A stretch of 64,000 bases of DNA, from positions 1,143,001 to 1,207,000 of the forward strand of contig JADJPQ010000001.1 in NCBI GenBank assembly GCA_016713175.1, written 5' to 3'. The stretch's first letter is position 1. Each line of letters begins with the position of its first letter. The position numbers were made by a program, and so were the translations under genes. Below are positions 41,014-49,801 of this stretch, in pieces. Origin of the DNA: Planctomycetota bacterium (GTDB lineage Bacteria > Planctomycetota > UBA1135 > UBA2386). Below the pieces are notes generated by a model. It ran no database searches. It worked only from the letters and a program-made list of their open reading frames with translations, and had not been told where the DNA came from.

Positions 41014-41385
41014 GTGGCACAGAACTCCAAGAAGGCGAACAAGTCCGATTCGGCGACGGCCGCCGGCAAGCCGATCAAGCAGGTGTTGAGCAAGTCGGCG
41101 CTGACGACGCACCTTGCCAGCGTGAGCGGCGTCGCCAAGAAGGACGTCAAGGCAGTCATGTCGGCGCTCGAAGGCGCGATCCACGCCTCGATCAACAAGA
41201 AGGGTGCTGGCAAGTTCGTGCTTCCCGGCGTGCTGAAGGTCATGGTCGTGAACGTGCCGGCCAAGCCCAAGCGCAAGGGCATCAACCCATTCACCGGGCT
41301 GGAGACGGTGTTCGCCGCCAAGCCTGCGACCGTGAAGGTCAAGGTGCGGCCGATGAAGAAGCTGAAGGACGCCGCGACCAGCTGA
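41014..41385 (+). CDS. HU-family DNA-binding protein
   Basis: A 123-residue protein from a GTG at 41014, placed 10 nt after a strong AGAGGAG ribosome-binding site; the upstream frame lacks family character. After a Lys/Ser-rich leader, the HU fold is clear: ALTTHLASVSGVAKKDVKAV, KGAGKFVLPGVLKVMVVNV and the conserved arm tip KPKRKGINPFTG (Asn-Pro intercalating motif). It is longer than classical HU (about 90) because of the basic N-terminal extension, common in actinobacteria and planctomycetes. A nucleoid role is inferred. Confidence 0.9.
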   Translation: MAQNSKKANKSDSATAAGKPIKQVLSKSALTTHLASVSGVAKKDVKAVMSALEGAIHASINKKGAGKFVLPGVLKVMVVNVPAKPKRKGINPFTGLETVFAAKPATVKVKVRPMKKLKDAATS

Positions 41386-41454
41386 CCGGAGCCCGCACGG
41401 GCGGCGCTGCACACCCGTCATCGCCGCCGCGTCGCTGCTGACCGCCGCCAGTTC

Positions 41455-41811
41455 TTGGGCGATCGCGACAAGATGCGTGCGCGCGCCGGCATGCCCGGCG
41501 TCCGTCGCGTCGCGAGCTTCCACGGCAACCTGACGACGCCGCTGCCCGCGAAGGCCGGCGAGGTGCGGGCGCGCGAGATGGTGTTCCACGGTGCCGAGGA
41601 CCAGCGGGTTGGCAGCGTGCCCGACTTCCAGCAGGAGATGCGCACGGCCGGCGTCGACTGGCAGTTCGTGACGCACGGCGGCGCGGTGCCCAGCTTCACC
41701 GTGAAGGCGGCCGGGAACGACAAGAGCAGCGGCATGGGCTACGACGAGAAGGCGGGTCTGCGGTCCTGGGCGATGCTCGGGTCGTTCGCCGCGGCGTGTC
41801 TGGTGGACTGA
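41455..41811 (+). pseudogene. Remnant of a dienelactone hydrolase
   Basis: The frame reads VRRVASFHGNLTTPLPAKAG, MVFHGAEDQRVGSVPDFQQE and WQFVTHGGAVPSFTVKAAGN, clearly the C-terminal half of a dienelactone hydrolase (catalytic Asp in HGAED). A short upstream piece (ADRRQFLGDRDKMRARAG) resembles the segment before the nucleophile elbow, but the block with the catalytic Cys (usually GYCFGG) is missing between them, the N-terminal third is absent, and the catalytic His position (usually HSF) reads PSF. It lies just after the HU gene with no start signal of its own. Confidence 0.75.
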
Positions 41812-41871
41812 GTCGGCGCCGGCTGCTGTCGACTGGGCCAGGCTCGGGATCGCCGTTGCGCATCCGGTCGT

Positions 41872-42639
41872 TCACGACCTGGCGGCGAGGTGCGCGAGAT
41901 ACCGCTCGACGCGCTGGCGGGTTTCCGGTGCCCGCCAGATCGCGCGCACCCGCTGGTCGTGGACAGCGCGGGCGGGATCGCGCAGGATCGGCTCGCGCAG
42001 CTGTTCGCGTTGCAGGGCGAACGCGGGGCCGCCGTTTCCGGCGAGACGGCGAGCCAGCGCGATTGCTTGCGGCAGCAGCTGGGCCGCCGGCACGAGGGCA
42101 TGCACGAGGTTGCGGGCGTGAGCGGCGGCGGCGGGAAATGTCTCGCCGAGCGCGACGAGCTCGGCCAGCTGGTGCGCGGGGGTCGTGTGGCGCACGAGTT
42201 CGAGGGCCAGCCACGGGAAGGGCACGCCCGCGGCCAGTTCGGGTACGCCGACCTTGCCCTGGCCCTCGGCCATCACGCGTAGATCGCAGGCGCAGGCGAG
42301 CACATGGCCCCCGGCGAGCGCGTGGCCGTTCACCGCTGCGACCGTCGGCAGACGGCAGCGGAAGACCTGCACGAACATCACGTCGATTGCGGTGAGGAGC
42401 GCGTCGGCGTAATCGGCGCCTTCCCGCACATAGCGCACGAGATCGACGCCGGCCGAGAACGCGCGGCCCTGACCGGTGATCACGAGGGCATCGGCGGTGG
42501 TCGAGGACTCGGCCGCCGCGACCGCGGCCGTCAGCGCCGCGGCCAGTTCGACGTCGAGGGCGTTGACCTTGCCGTGCTGCAGCCGGACGACCGCGATGCG
42601 GTCGTGCTGTTCGACGGCGACGGGCGCGGTCGGGACCAT
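41872..42639 (-). CDS. Enoyl-CoA hydratase/isomerase family protein
   Basis: A 255-residue crotonase-fold protein. Signatures include LQHGKVNALDVELAAALTAA, ALVITGQGRAFSAGVDLVRY (oxyanion region) and LPTVAAVNGHALAGGHVLAC. The two catalytic Glu of true hydratases are not obvious: the first position reads LRVMAEGQGKVGVPELAAGV, where Glu in PEL is conserved. It may be a hydratase or an isomerase of fatty acid oxidation. A single gene, with no acyl-CoA partner nearby. Confidence 0.88.
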   Translation of the reverse strand: MVPTAPVAVEQHDRIAVVRLQHGKVNALDVELAAALTAAVAAAESSTTADALVITGQGRAFSAGVDLVRYVREGADYADALLTAIDVMFVQVFRCRLPTVAAVNGHALAGGHVLACACDLRVMAEGQGKVGVPELAAGVPFPWLALELVRHTTPAHQLAELVALGETFPAAAAHARNLVHALVPAAQLLPQAIALARRLAGNGGPAFALQREQLREPILRDPARAVHDQRVRAIWRAPETRQRVERYLAHLAARS

Positions 42640-42800
42640 GGCCAGATCTCAGGCGATGCCGCAGCGGAAAGCAATCGTGCGGGCACGCCGGCGCCGGCGA
42701 TCGATGCCAGCGGCCGCAGCGCTCGCAAGCGGCCGCGTTCGCGAACGAACGCCGACATTTCGGCCACCACACGCGAGTTTGGCGGACACCAGCGGGCCGA

Positions 42801-44051
42801 ATGGCAACCTCATCGACTCTGCTGCGCCTTGCGGCGCTGTCCCCGTTCCTGCTGCCGATCGCACATGCCCAGATCTGGGGCTCCACCCGCGTCGCGCTGT
42901 CGCTCGACGGCGCCAGCCGTTCGATCGACCAGCCCGGCTCGGCGCCATCGACGCTGCCGATCTCGTCTGGCGTGTTGCTGACGCCATACAATGCCAGCCT
43001 GCCGGCCAACTGGTTCGGTCAATGCCTCGTCGGCCGCAATCAGCTGCCGATCGTCAAGGGGCCGCTGCCCGGCGGTCCGCCCAACCTCAGTCAGCCGTCC
43101 TGGTCGCCGCGGGTCGAGCTGGATGACATGTCGTACATCGTCAAGGTCACGTGGGAACGGCAGCATCTGACCACGGGAGCGGCGACCTGGTGCTTCTCGG
43201 TGGACGCGGCGAGTCTGGGCGAGCCCATCGGGGCATTGCCGCGGGAGGCGCGGGCGGGCGAGGCTGCGGCGGACATCTTCATCACGCCGACGCTGTCCCT
43301 GCCACAGTTGCCGGGCGCGCCGGTGCTGGGCAATGCCCTCGATGTCGACGGCGACGGCAATGTCGGCGCGACGGCGTTTCCGGGCTTCGGACTGATCGAG
43401 CAGCGGCAACCGGGCGATGACCTCGATGGCATCGCGTTCCACCCGGCAAGTCCGAGTTCCCCGAACGTGCAAGCGCTGACGTTCTTCACGCTCGATCAGG
43501 CCAGTGCCGCCACCTATGGCTATGGTGGCGCGCACGTCTTCTGGCACCTGCCGACAGCGGCGAACAATGGCACCAATCCGCCGTTCCCGGCGGGAACGCG
43601 AGTCTACATGTTCCCGTGGCAGCTCGGTCTGAACGATGGCCGCGACGACGTCGACGCGCTGGTCGTGTTCGAGAACGTGGTGACCGGCTACCAGGCGGCG
43701 GCCGGCACGCTGCCGTGGCCATCGTACACCATTCCGTCGAACATCCCGACCGAGAACAACATCTTCGCGCTGCTGTGGCCGTTGTCCGGGCCCTATGCGT
43801 TCCCATATGCGATGGATCAGGTCTTCTTCTCGGTGACGCGCGACTCGCAGATCGTCGGCTCGCTCGATGCCCAGGGCATTCCGATCATGCCCGGCGACAT
43901 CCTGATGCCGCCCACCAATCCATCGCCGACGACGACGGTGCCGCCGAGGATCGTCCTGGCCGCGGAGGTGCTGGGCCTGCGCACGGATCGCTCGTTCCCG
44001 TTCGATCTCGCCAAGATGGACGATCTGGACGCGCTCGAGATCTGGCAGTGA
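42801..44051 (+). CDS. Exported protein of unknown function
   Basis: A 416-residue exported protein with a signal peptide ending near PIAHAQ (MATSSTLLRLAALSPFLLPI). The mature part is Pro/Gly/Ser-rich with an EF-hand or dockerin-like Asp-rich loop (DVDGDGNVGATAFPG, about 190-205) and no Cys framework. No enzyme motif was found. Similar DVDGDG-bearing exported proteins of unknown function are frequent in this lineage. It stands alone between two minus-strand genes. Confidence 0.7.
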   Translation: MATSSTLLRLAALSPFLLPIAHAQIWGSTRVALSLDGASRSIDQPGSAPSTLPISSGVLLTPYNASLPANWFGQCLVGRNQLPIVKGPLPGGPPNLSQPSWSPRVELDDMSYIVKVTWERQHLTTGAATWCFSVDAASLGEPIGALPREARAGEAAADIFITPTLSLPQLPGAPVLGNALDVDGDGNVGATAFPGFGLIEQRQPGDDLDGIAFHPASPSSPNVQALTFFTLDQASAATYGYGGAHVFWHLPTAANNGTNPPFPAGTRVYMFPWQLGLNDGRDDVDALVVFENVVTGYQAAAGTLPWPSYTIPSNIPTENNIFALLWPLSGPYAFPYAMDQVFFSVTRDSQIVGSLDAQGIPIMPGDILMPPTNPSPTTTVPPRIVLAAEVLGLRTDRSFPFDLAKMDDLDALEIWQ

Positions 44052-44158
44052 GCGGCCTGGCCGCCGCAGCGGGCGCGCGGCGGACGATCGTCGCATGGAC
44101 TCGATCGAACTCGCCCAGATCGACGTCAACGCGAGGGCTGCGCCCGATCACCGACTGG

Positions 44159-45568
44159 TCATCGCGCTGGCAGTTGCGTCAGTTCGGGCGCCAGCGGTCC
44201 GGGTTCCGGCACGTGCTGCAGCGCGGCCGCGAGCAGCGCCGGAGCGGTGATCACGGCGGCCTGCGGCAGCAGTTCGAGCACTGCGGCACCCAGCTTGACG
44301 TGGTGGACGTCGGTCGCGGCGGCCGCGACGTGCGTGCGCAACTGCCTGGAGAACTCGACGCGTTGCGCGGCGGTCAAGGCGAACACCCGCACCGTCCGAT
44401 CACGGGGTGAACCAGCCGTCGTGTCGAGGCATCGCTCGAGCCACGTCGCACCAGATGGCATGGCGATGTCGCCGACCGCGACGGTATCCAGCGGTGGCGG
44501 GTTGCCACGGCGGCGGAACAGCACCTGCCAGGCCGATGCCTGCACCAGCGGCAACGCCTGTTCGGCGGGCGTGCCGCCGCGCCGCGCAAGACGCAGCATC
44601 GCCTCGGCCGACGTCACCGCGTGCAGCGCCGCGTCGCCGCCGTCGTGCACGCTGGTTTCGGCAGCGGTCAGCAGCACGCAGTCCCACAGCGCCGCCGGGG
44701 TGATACCGCGCCGCCACGAGCGGGCCGCCTGGCGCATCGCGTTGGCGGGGTCGTTGCCGCGCAGCGCCGCCAGCATGTCGGCGCGCGCCGTGGCGTCGGC
44801 GATGGCCACGCCGCCGGCCGGCAGGTCGGCAACGGCCTCGCGCGCGGCCGCGAACGTCACTCCACGTTCGGAGCGCCCGTGGATCATGAAGCTGCGCACC
44901 AGCGAACGCAGCATCACCACCTGTTGCGCGGGCGGCAGCCGCGGCAGCAGTTCGGCGAGCAGGGCGGTGTAGATCGCCTTGTGCCCGAGGTTCTGGTGGC
45001 AGCGCAACCCGTACTCGCGCAGCACGTCGAAGCATGCCGCCGGTGTCGTCGCCGCGGCGAACGTGGCGACGGCCTGTTCGGCGGCATCGGTCTGCCAGTC
45101 ATCGAGCGCGGCGCGCAACGCGGTCGCCGCCGCATTGGCGTTCGCCTGGCCGGGAGCCAGAGCAGGTTGTCGCCAGCCGCCGTCGCGATACAGCCGATCG
45201 ACCAGCCACAGCACGCGGCGGTCCGCGACCGCCGGTTCGACGTCGGGCAGCAGCTGACGGACGGCGTGTGTCGCCAGGGCGATGTGGTTGAAGGCCGGAA
45301 CGTCGCTGCGGATGCGCATCGCCGCGGCGACCGCGACCGCGTCGAGTGCGATGTCGTGACACGGCGCCGCGCGCAGCTCGATCGCGACGCGATGCAGCGC
45401 GGTGTCCCGATCACCTGCGGTCAGCACTTCGATCAGCTCGGTCAGCAGTTCGCGCGGCTGATCCGCACCGGCCGTGACGATGGGGCAGCACACCGTCCCG
45501 GCGGCGAGACGGGCGCAGTCGCCGAGGAACTGGCGTCGATCGAGTGGTTCTGGCGGGCGATTGCTCAT
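44159..45568 (-). CDS. Tat-signal exported alpha-helical protein, unknown function
   Basis: A 469-residue protein with a twin-arginine-like start (DRRQFLGDCARLAAGTVCC). The rest is almost entirely alpha-helical and Ala/Leu-rich, with conserved-looking His/Cys (GLRCHQNLGHKAIYTALLAE; SFMIHGRSERGVTFAAAREA), a pattern that could coordinate a metal. I do not recognise the family. The gene stands alone on the minus strand, divergent from the small lipoprotein gene at 45721. Confidence 0.65.
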   Translation of the reverse strand: MSNRPPEPLDRRQFLGDCARLAAGTVCCPIVTAGADQPRELLTELIEVLTAGDRDTALHRVAIELRAAPCHDIALDAVAVAAAMRIRSDVPAFNHIALATHAVRQLLPDVEPAVADRRVLWLVDRLYRDGGWRQPALAPGQANANAAATALRAALDDWQTDAAEQAVATFAAATTPAACFDVLREYGLRCHQNLGHKAIYTALLAELLPRLPPAQQVVMLRSLVRSFMIHGRSERGVTFAAAREAVADLPAGGVAIADATARADMLAALRGNDPANAMRQAARSWRRGITPAALWDCVLLTAAETSVHDGGDAALHAVTSAEAMLRLARRGGTPAEQALPLVQASAWQVLFRRRGNPPPLDTVAVGDIAMPSGATWLERCLDTTAGSPRDRTVRVFALTAAQRVEFSRQLRTHVAAAATDVHHVKLGAAVLELLPQAAVITAPALLAAALQHVPEPGPLAPELTQLPAR

Positions 45569-45720
45569 GCTGTCCTCGTCGAGGATCCCGCGCCGGAGGC
45601 AGGGACGTGGACTGTCTGGATCGGCTGCATGACGGTGGCGATTACGTCGGCGTTCACGCTGCCGCTGGGGTAGTGACCGGAATTCCCGACACCGGAATCC
45701 GCAGCAGCCTCGGGCTGGTC

Positions 45721-46083
45721 ATGGCGTCGTTCCCGACGACCCGGTTCCTTGCGGGCTTGCGGCCGCCCATGTTCGCCTCGACCCTCGCCCTGTTGGTGCT
45801 GCCGTCCGCCTGCCATTCGCCGCTCAGGGTTCCTGAATTTGCACCGTCACCATTCGGGCCCGAGTACCCCAGGCTCTACGGATGGACGACGGGCCGATGG
45901 TTGGAGTCCGACGGCTGCGATCAGGCGCTGCCATGGAAGTCGCCGACCGAAGAGCTGGTGTTCTCGGCATTCGCCGACCTGGCGTCGCGCGACCGGCGCC
46001 GCAATGAGCCTCGATGCGGCATCCTGAGCTTCGACCCCGGGCGTGGGGCCGCATCGCCTCGGCCCGGTGCCGTGGACCGGTGA
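45721..46083 (+). CDS. Possible small lipoprotein
   Basis: A 120-residue frame from ATG 45721 (45769 is an alternative start with a cleaner signal peptide, MFASTLALLVLPSAC, lipobox PSAC). The mature part (SPLRVPEFAPSPFGPEYPRL, then WLESDGCDQALPWKSPTEEL) has no recognised family. No antisense alternative looks better. The frame upstream of 45721 is Cys/Arg-rich and not gene-like. Confidence 0.4.
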   Translation: MASFPTTRFLAGLRPPMFASTLALLVLPSACHSPLRVPEFAPSPFGPEYPRLYGWTTGRWLESDGCDQALPWKSPTEELVFSAFADLASRDRRRNEPRCGILSFDPGRGAASPRPGAVDR

Positions 46084-46341
46084 CGATGCTTCCCGACTCG
46101 GGAAGCCGGCCAAGCCCGCTGGCTCGGGATTGCCGGAGCCCTGCCAGCGCCATACAGTTCCGTCGCCGCCAGGCACTTCGATCTAGACGGCAGTTTCCGC
46201 CCTCGTCCAAGGCGTCGCCAGCGGGTTTCGACCGCGGATAGGGTCTTGTAACCCGTCCCAGGGGTGGGTCTGGTGTCAGCGGCCGTTCCCCAGATCCGAA
46301 GTCTGCGCAACGCATCGCCGTCCAGCGACGTTGCAACCCAC

Positions 46342-48660
46342 ATGAATCGCACGCATCCCGGGGTCATCGACCCGACCGACACCTTGCTGGTGAACCTCCC
46401 TCACCGTGGCAAGTTCGCGGCGCTGGGTGACGTGCTGTTGGTGGAGCCGATCGGCGTCGGGGGCATGGGGCGGGTCTACCTCGGCTTCGATCACCGCCTC
46501 GAGCGCTGGGTTGCCGTGAAACTCCGGCGCCCCGAAGACGAACGCGACGCCGAGCGGTTCCGCCAGGAAGGCGTCGCGCTGGCTGGGATCGCCTCCGAAC
46601 ACCTCGTCCAGGTCCATGCCCACGGCGAAGCCGGCGACGTGCATTACCTGGTGATGGAACTCGTCAACGGCGAGGATCTCACCCACCGCGTCGCGCGGCT
46701 CGGCGGCCGCCTCGATCTCGGTCAAGCCCTGGCCATTCTGCTCGCCGCCACCAGCGGCGTCGTGGAAGCGCACCGCAGCCACATCTGGCACCGCGACCTC
46801 AAGCCAGGCAACATCCTGATCGCGGCGTCGGGTGCCGTCAAGGTCGCCGACCTGGGCATCGCCAAGGTCACGCGCCCGGGCGCCATCGGCCTCACCCTCG
46901 AGGACACCGTGATGGGGACGGTCGGCTACATGGCGCCGGAGTTGTTCCGCGGTGCCCAACACGCCGGGCCGGCCTCGGATGTGTTCGCCCTCGGCGCCAC
47001 GCTGGCCTACCTGTTGGTCGGCAGGAGCGTGATCGCGCCGGCGCAGCGTGGTGACGTTCGCGAGGCGATCGCGCGGGCGAACGCGTTCCCCGACCTCGCG
47101 GAGTTCGGCGTGCAACTGCCGCCTGCGATCGCCGCGACGCTCGCGAAGGCAACCGCCCCGGAGCCGGACGACCGCTTCGGCGATGCCGAGGAACTGCTCC
47201 TTCACCTGCGCGAGGCGACCGCGGGCATCACGTTGCGCACTCTGGCCGACGCCAACGCTGAACGGTACCGCCCGGCGCACTTCTCGATGCTGCGGATGCA
47301 GGTCGACGCCGGCCTCGAGCAGCCGGAGCGGCAGCCATCGGGGCTGATCGATCGCCGGACGTCGCCGACCGACGAAGTCCAGGACCGAGTCGTGCCGGCC
47401 CCGCCAGGCCCGAAGCATCTGGTGGCCAAGGCCGTTGCGGCAACCGTCGTGGTGGGGGCGGCGGCCGCCGTCCTGCTGCTGAACCGCGGCCCGACGACGG
47501 GCCGGATCACCCCGTCCAATCCTCCCGTCGAACCGCCGGTCGCCGCAGCGGGCGCCGCTGGATCAGGCCCCTCCGGGAGGTTGCCCGTCGCGGCGCCGGT
47601 CGATGCCGTCACCCCCCCGTCAGAAAAGCAGGATCCGGCACCTACGATCGATATCGGCGCCCCGAAGACCCTGCGCATCGACGCCGGAACCGGCCAGGAA
47701 CTGAGCGTCGATGTGCTGCCGAGGACGGCGTCCGTGTTGGCGCAGGTGTCCGATGGCGAGCTTCACCTCCAAGTGCGCCAGGTCGCCGAAGTCTCGGCGC
47801 GCTACGAACTGGTCGCCAAGCCGAGCAAGAAGGACGTCACCGCGACGGTGGTCTGGACGGCCACGCTCGGCACTGCCAGATCCGAGTCGCGTACCGAAGT
47901 GCAGATCCGCGGCATCGACCATCCACCAACCGTCACGGCCCTGGCCGTCGTCTGCGGTGAGGTGCCGGCCGTCGAAGTTCGCGCCGGCAGCACCCTGCGC
48001 GCGCGGGCCCGCATTGCCGATCCGGACGACGCCCCGGAACTGGTCGTGTGCCGCTGCCTGCTCGACGGCGAGGTCGTGCAGGCCACGCCCGCTGCGTCGG
48101 ACGGCTCGGTCGAGTTCGTCGTGCCATTGCCGACCTCCGGCGTCGGTGCCCGCACGGTCACCATCGCCGTCGGCGAGGGTCGCGCCGATCAACACGTCGA
48201 GAAGACCATCCGGGTGCTGCCTGCCGTCGCCCCGGACAGCATTGCGTTCGCGATCGACTCGACGCACCTCGAGGCCACCCAGCACCTGCCGGCGCTGCGC
48301 ACGTTCTTCCTCCAGCACTTTCGCGCCCTCGGCCTGACGTTGGTCGACGATCCCGCGACCGCTGCCTACACGCTCGAACTGTTCGTCGGTCCTGCCCCGG
48401 CGCGCCCTGAGGTCGCCCACCCGTTCTTGCGGCTGCGCCGCAACGTGGACCAGGCCGAGATCGGGGTGCCCTACCAGGTGGGACTCACCGACGGCACCGA
48501 GGTCCCCGACCCTGCGGCTCGTCTGCGCGCCGCGTGGCAGAAACTGATCGAGCGCATCCGGCACGAGGACAAGCCAGGGCGAACCTGGTCCGAGCTGATC
48601 CCCGCGATCCGCGACAGCATCACCCGCGACATCGCCCGTTCCGGCACTCACTCCCGCTGA
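46342..48660 (+). CDS. Membrane Ser/Thr protein kinase with large extracytoplasmic region
   Basis: A 772-residue protein read from MNRTHPGVIDPTDTLLVNLP (ATG 46342). Kinase domain about 30-300: IGVGGMGRVYLGF, VAVKLRRP, catalytic HRDLKPGNIL, then VADLGIAKV, where DFG is DLG, and MGTVGYMAPELF. One membrane helix at about 375-395 (VAKAVAATVVVGAAAAVLLL) is followed by a Pro-rich linker and beta-sandwich-like repeats (about 455-620), ending in a domain with FFLQHFRALGLTLVDDPATA. The outside region could sense a ligand. A lipoprotein gene follows after 20 nt. Confidence 0.9.
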   Translation: MNRTHPGVIDPTDTLLVNLPHRGKFAALGDVLLVEPIGVGGMGRVYLGFDHRLERWVAVKLRRPEDERDAERFRQEGVALAGIASEHLVQVHAHGEAGDVHYLVMELVNGEDLTHRVARLGGRLDLGQALAILLAATSGVVEAHRSHIWHRDLKPGNILIAASGAVKVADLGIAKVTRPGAIGLTLEDTVMGTVGYMAPELFRGAQHAGPASDVFALGATLAYLLVGRSVIAPAQRGDVREAIARANAFPDLAEFGVQLPPAIAATLAKATAPEPDDRFGDAEELLLHLREATAGITLRTLADANAERYRPAHFSMLRMQVDAGLEQPERQPSGLIDRRTSPTDEVQDRVVPAPPGPKHLVAKAVAATVVVGAAAAVLLLNRGPTTGRITPSNPPVEPPVAAAGAAGSGPSGRLPVAAPVDAVTPPSEKQDPAPTIDIGAPKTLRIDAGTGQELSVDVLPRTASVLAQVSDGELHLQVRQVAEVSARYELVAKPSKKDVTATVVWTATLGTARSESRTEVQIRGIDHPPTVTALAVVCGEVPAVEVRAGSTLRARARIADPDDAPELVVCRCLLDGEVVQATPAASDGSVEFVVPLPTSGVGARTVTIAVGEGRADQHVEKTIRVLPAVAPDSIAFAIDSTHLEATQHLPALRTFFLQHFRALGLTLVDDPATAAYTLELFVGPAPARPEVAHPFLRLRRNVDQAEIGVPYQVGLTDGTEVPDPAARLRAAWQKLIERIRHEDKPGRTWSELIPAIRDSITRDIARSGTHSR

Positions 48661-48680
48661 CCCAACCAGATCCGAACAAC

Positions 48681-49352
48681 ATGCCCGCACTGCTTTCCAA
48701 GCTGTTTCTCTGCTGTCTCGTGCTGATGGTCGCTGCGCTGCAGTCGTGCGCCGCTGGCGCCGCCTCGGCACGGGCAACGGCAGGGATCTACTGTAACGAC
48801 GAACCGGATTTCCTCGCCGCCATCAAGGCACAGCAAGACGAGGGCAAGAAGGTCCGCTGCATGTTGATCCCGGAAAACACCGCGCTGCGTGGTCGCGACA
48901 AGGAGATCCTCGACATCTTCGGTGCCAGCGGGATTGGCGTGATCAACGCGATGGACTCGATGGACGAGAAGACCCTGAGCAAGTACAAGCACGGCATCCA
49001 GTCGCAGGGCTTCAAGATCGAAGACGCCGACAAGGACAAGTTCGATGGCGTCCAATACGTCGTCATCTACAACCGCGACTGGAAGTGGCAGCCCGAGTTC
49101 CCGAACCTGCTGCACTTCAGCAGCCATATCGAACTGAAGTGTTGGTGGGTGCGCGGGGGCCGATTGCTGGCGACTGCCAGGTCGGACGGTGACTACAATT
49201 GGTACGGCGACTACAGCGGCCAGAGCGAGCGCCTGACCGAGGCGATCCGCCGGGAGAACCTGCCGGGCACCAGGCCGATCGAGGCGAGCAGTCCGCCGAA
49301 GGCCGATGCCGGAGCGGCTCCGGACGGCGAACCTGCCCCCGCATCGAAGTGA
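48681..49352 (+). CDS. Lipoprotein downstream of kinase gene, unknown function
   Basis: A 223-residue lipoprotein (MPALLSKLFLCCLVLMVAAL, lipobox LQSC). The mature part is Asp/Lys-rich and mixed alpha/beta (FLAAIKAQQDEGKKVRCMLI; KYKHGIQSQGFKIEDADKDK; VQYVVIYNRDWKWQPEFPNL). No family is recognised. It lies 20 nt behind the kinase gene and is probably cotranscribed, so a role as ligand or partner of the kinase sensor is possible. Confidence 0.65.
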   Translation: MPALLSKLFLCCLVLMVAALQSCAAGAASARATAGIYCNDEPDFLAAIKAQQDEGKKVRCMLIPENTALRGRDKEILDIFGASGIGVINAMDSMDEKTLSKYKHGIQSQGFKIEDADKDKFDGVQYVVIYNRDWKWQPEFPNLLHFSSHIELKCWWVRGGRLLATARSDGDYNWYGDYSGQSERLTEAIRRENLPGTRPIEASSPPKADAGAAPDGEPAPASK

Positions 49353-49380
49353 CGTCGATCCGGTTGTCGGGGCCGCCGCT

Positions 49381-49572
49381 TCAGCGCTGCCGGTCGAGTA
49401 CCAGGCGACGCAGAACTGCACGAATGTCGAACGCCTGCTGCGGGCTCGGCATCGCGTAGGGATGCGGCATGGCAGCCTTGGCGGCGAACGCGACGCTGAC
49501 CGGCGACAGGTTCAGGTCATTGGTCTGGCTCGGGCCGCGGAACAACCGATCGGCGATGAACCGCTGCTGAGC
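49381..49572 (-). pseudogene. Possible C-terminal fragment of a lost gene
   Basis: The minus frame from 49572 to a TGA at 49381 encodes about 63 residues with very high third-position GC (FIADRLFRGPSQTNDLNLSP; AMPHPYAMPSPQQAFDIRAV). It has no start codon near its 5' end and a TAG lies immediately upstream (49573-49575). It looks like the tail of a decayed gene; the family is not identified. It explains the middle of an otherwise empty 449-nt stretch (49353-49801). Confidence 0.3.
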
Positions 49573-49801
49573 CTAGGACCACGCGGGCACGGCGCAATCG
49601 CGACCAGGGCGTGAACTCGCGTTGGCGACGAGCTTTCATCGGTTCCTGCCGGTTCCTTCATCGCGCCGGCGGGCGCGGCTTTTCGCTCGGCGACTTTCGC
49701 GCTCGCTCGCTACGATGGGGTTGCGTGACCGGCCACAGCGGTCCGACCTCCGCTTCGCGCCCGCGGCCCGTCGGTAGCCGCTGACCCCGAGGACTCCTAC
49801 C

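Noticed and set aside
41383..41454. Read-through of the HU stop (TGA) into the dienelactone hydrolase fragment in the same frame
   Set aside because: The frames match but the HU protein is complete in length, and there is no Cx2U context or hairpin; the coincidence has one-in-three odds.
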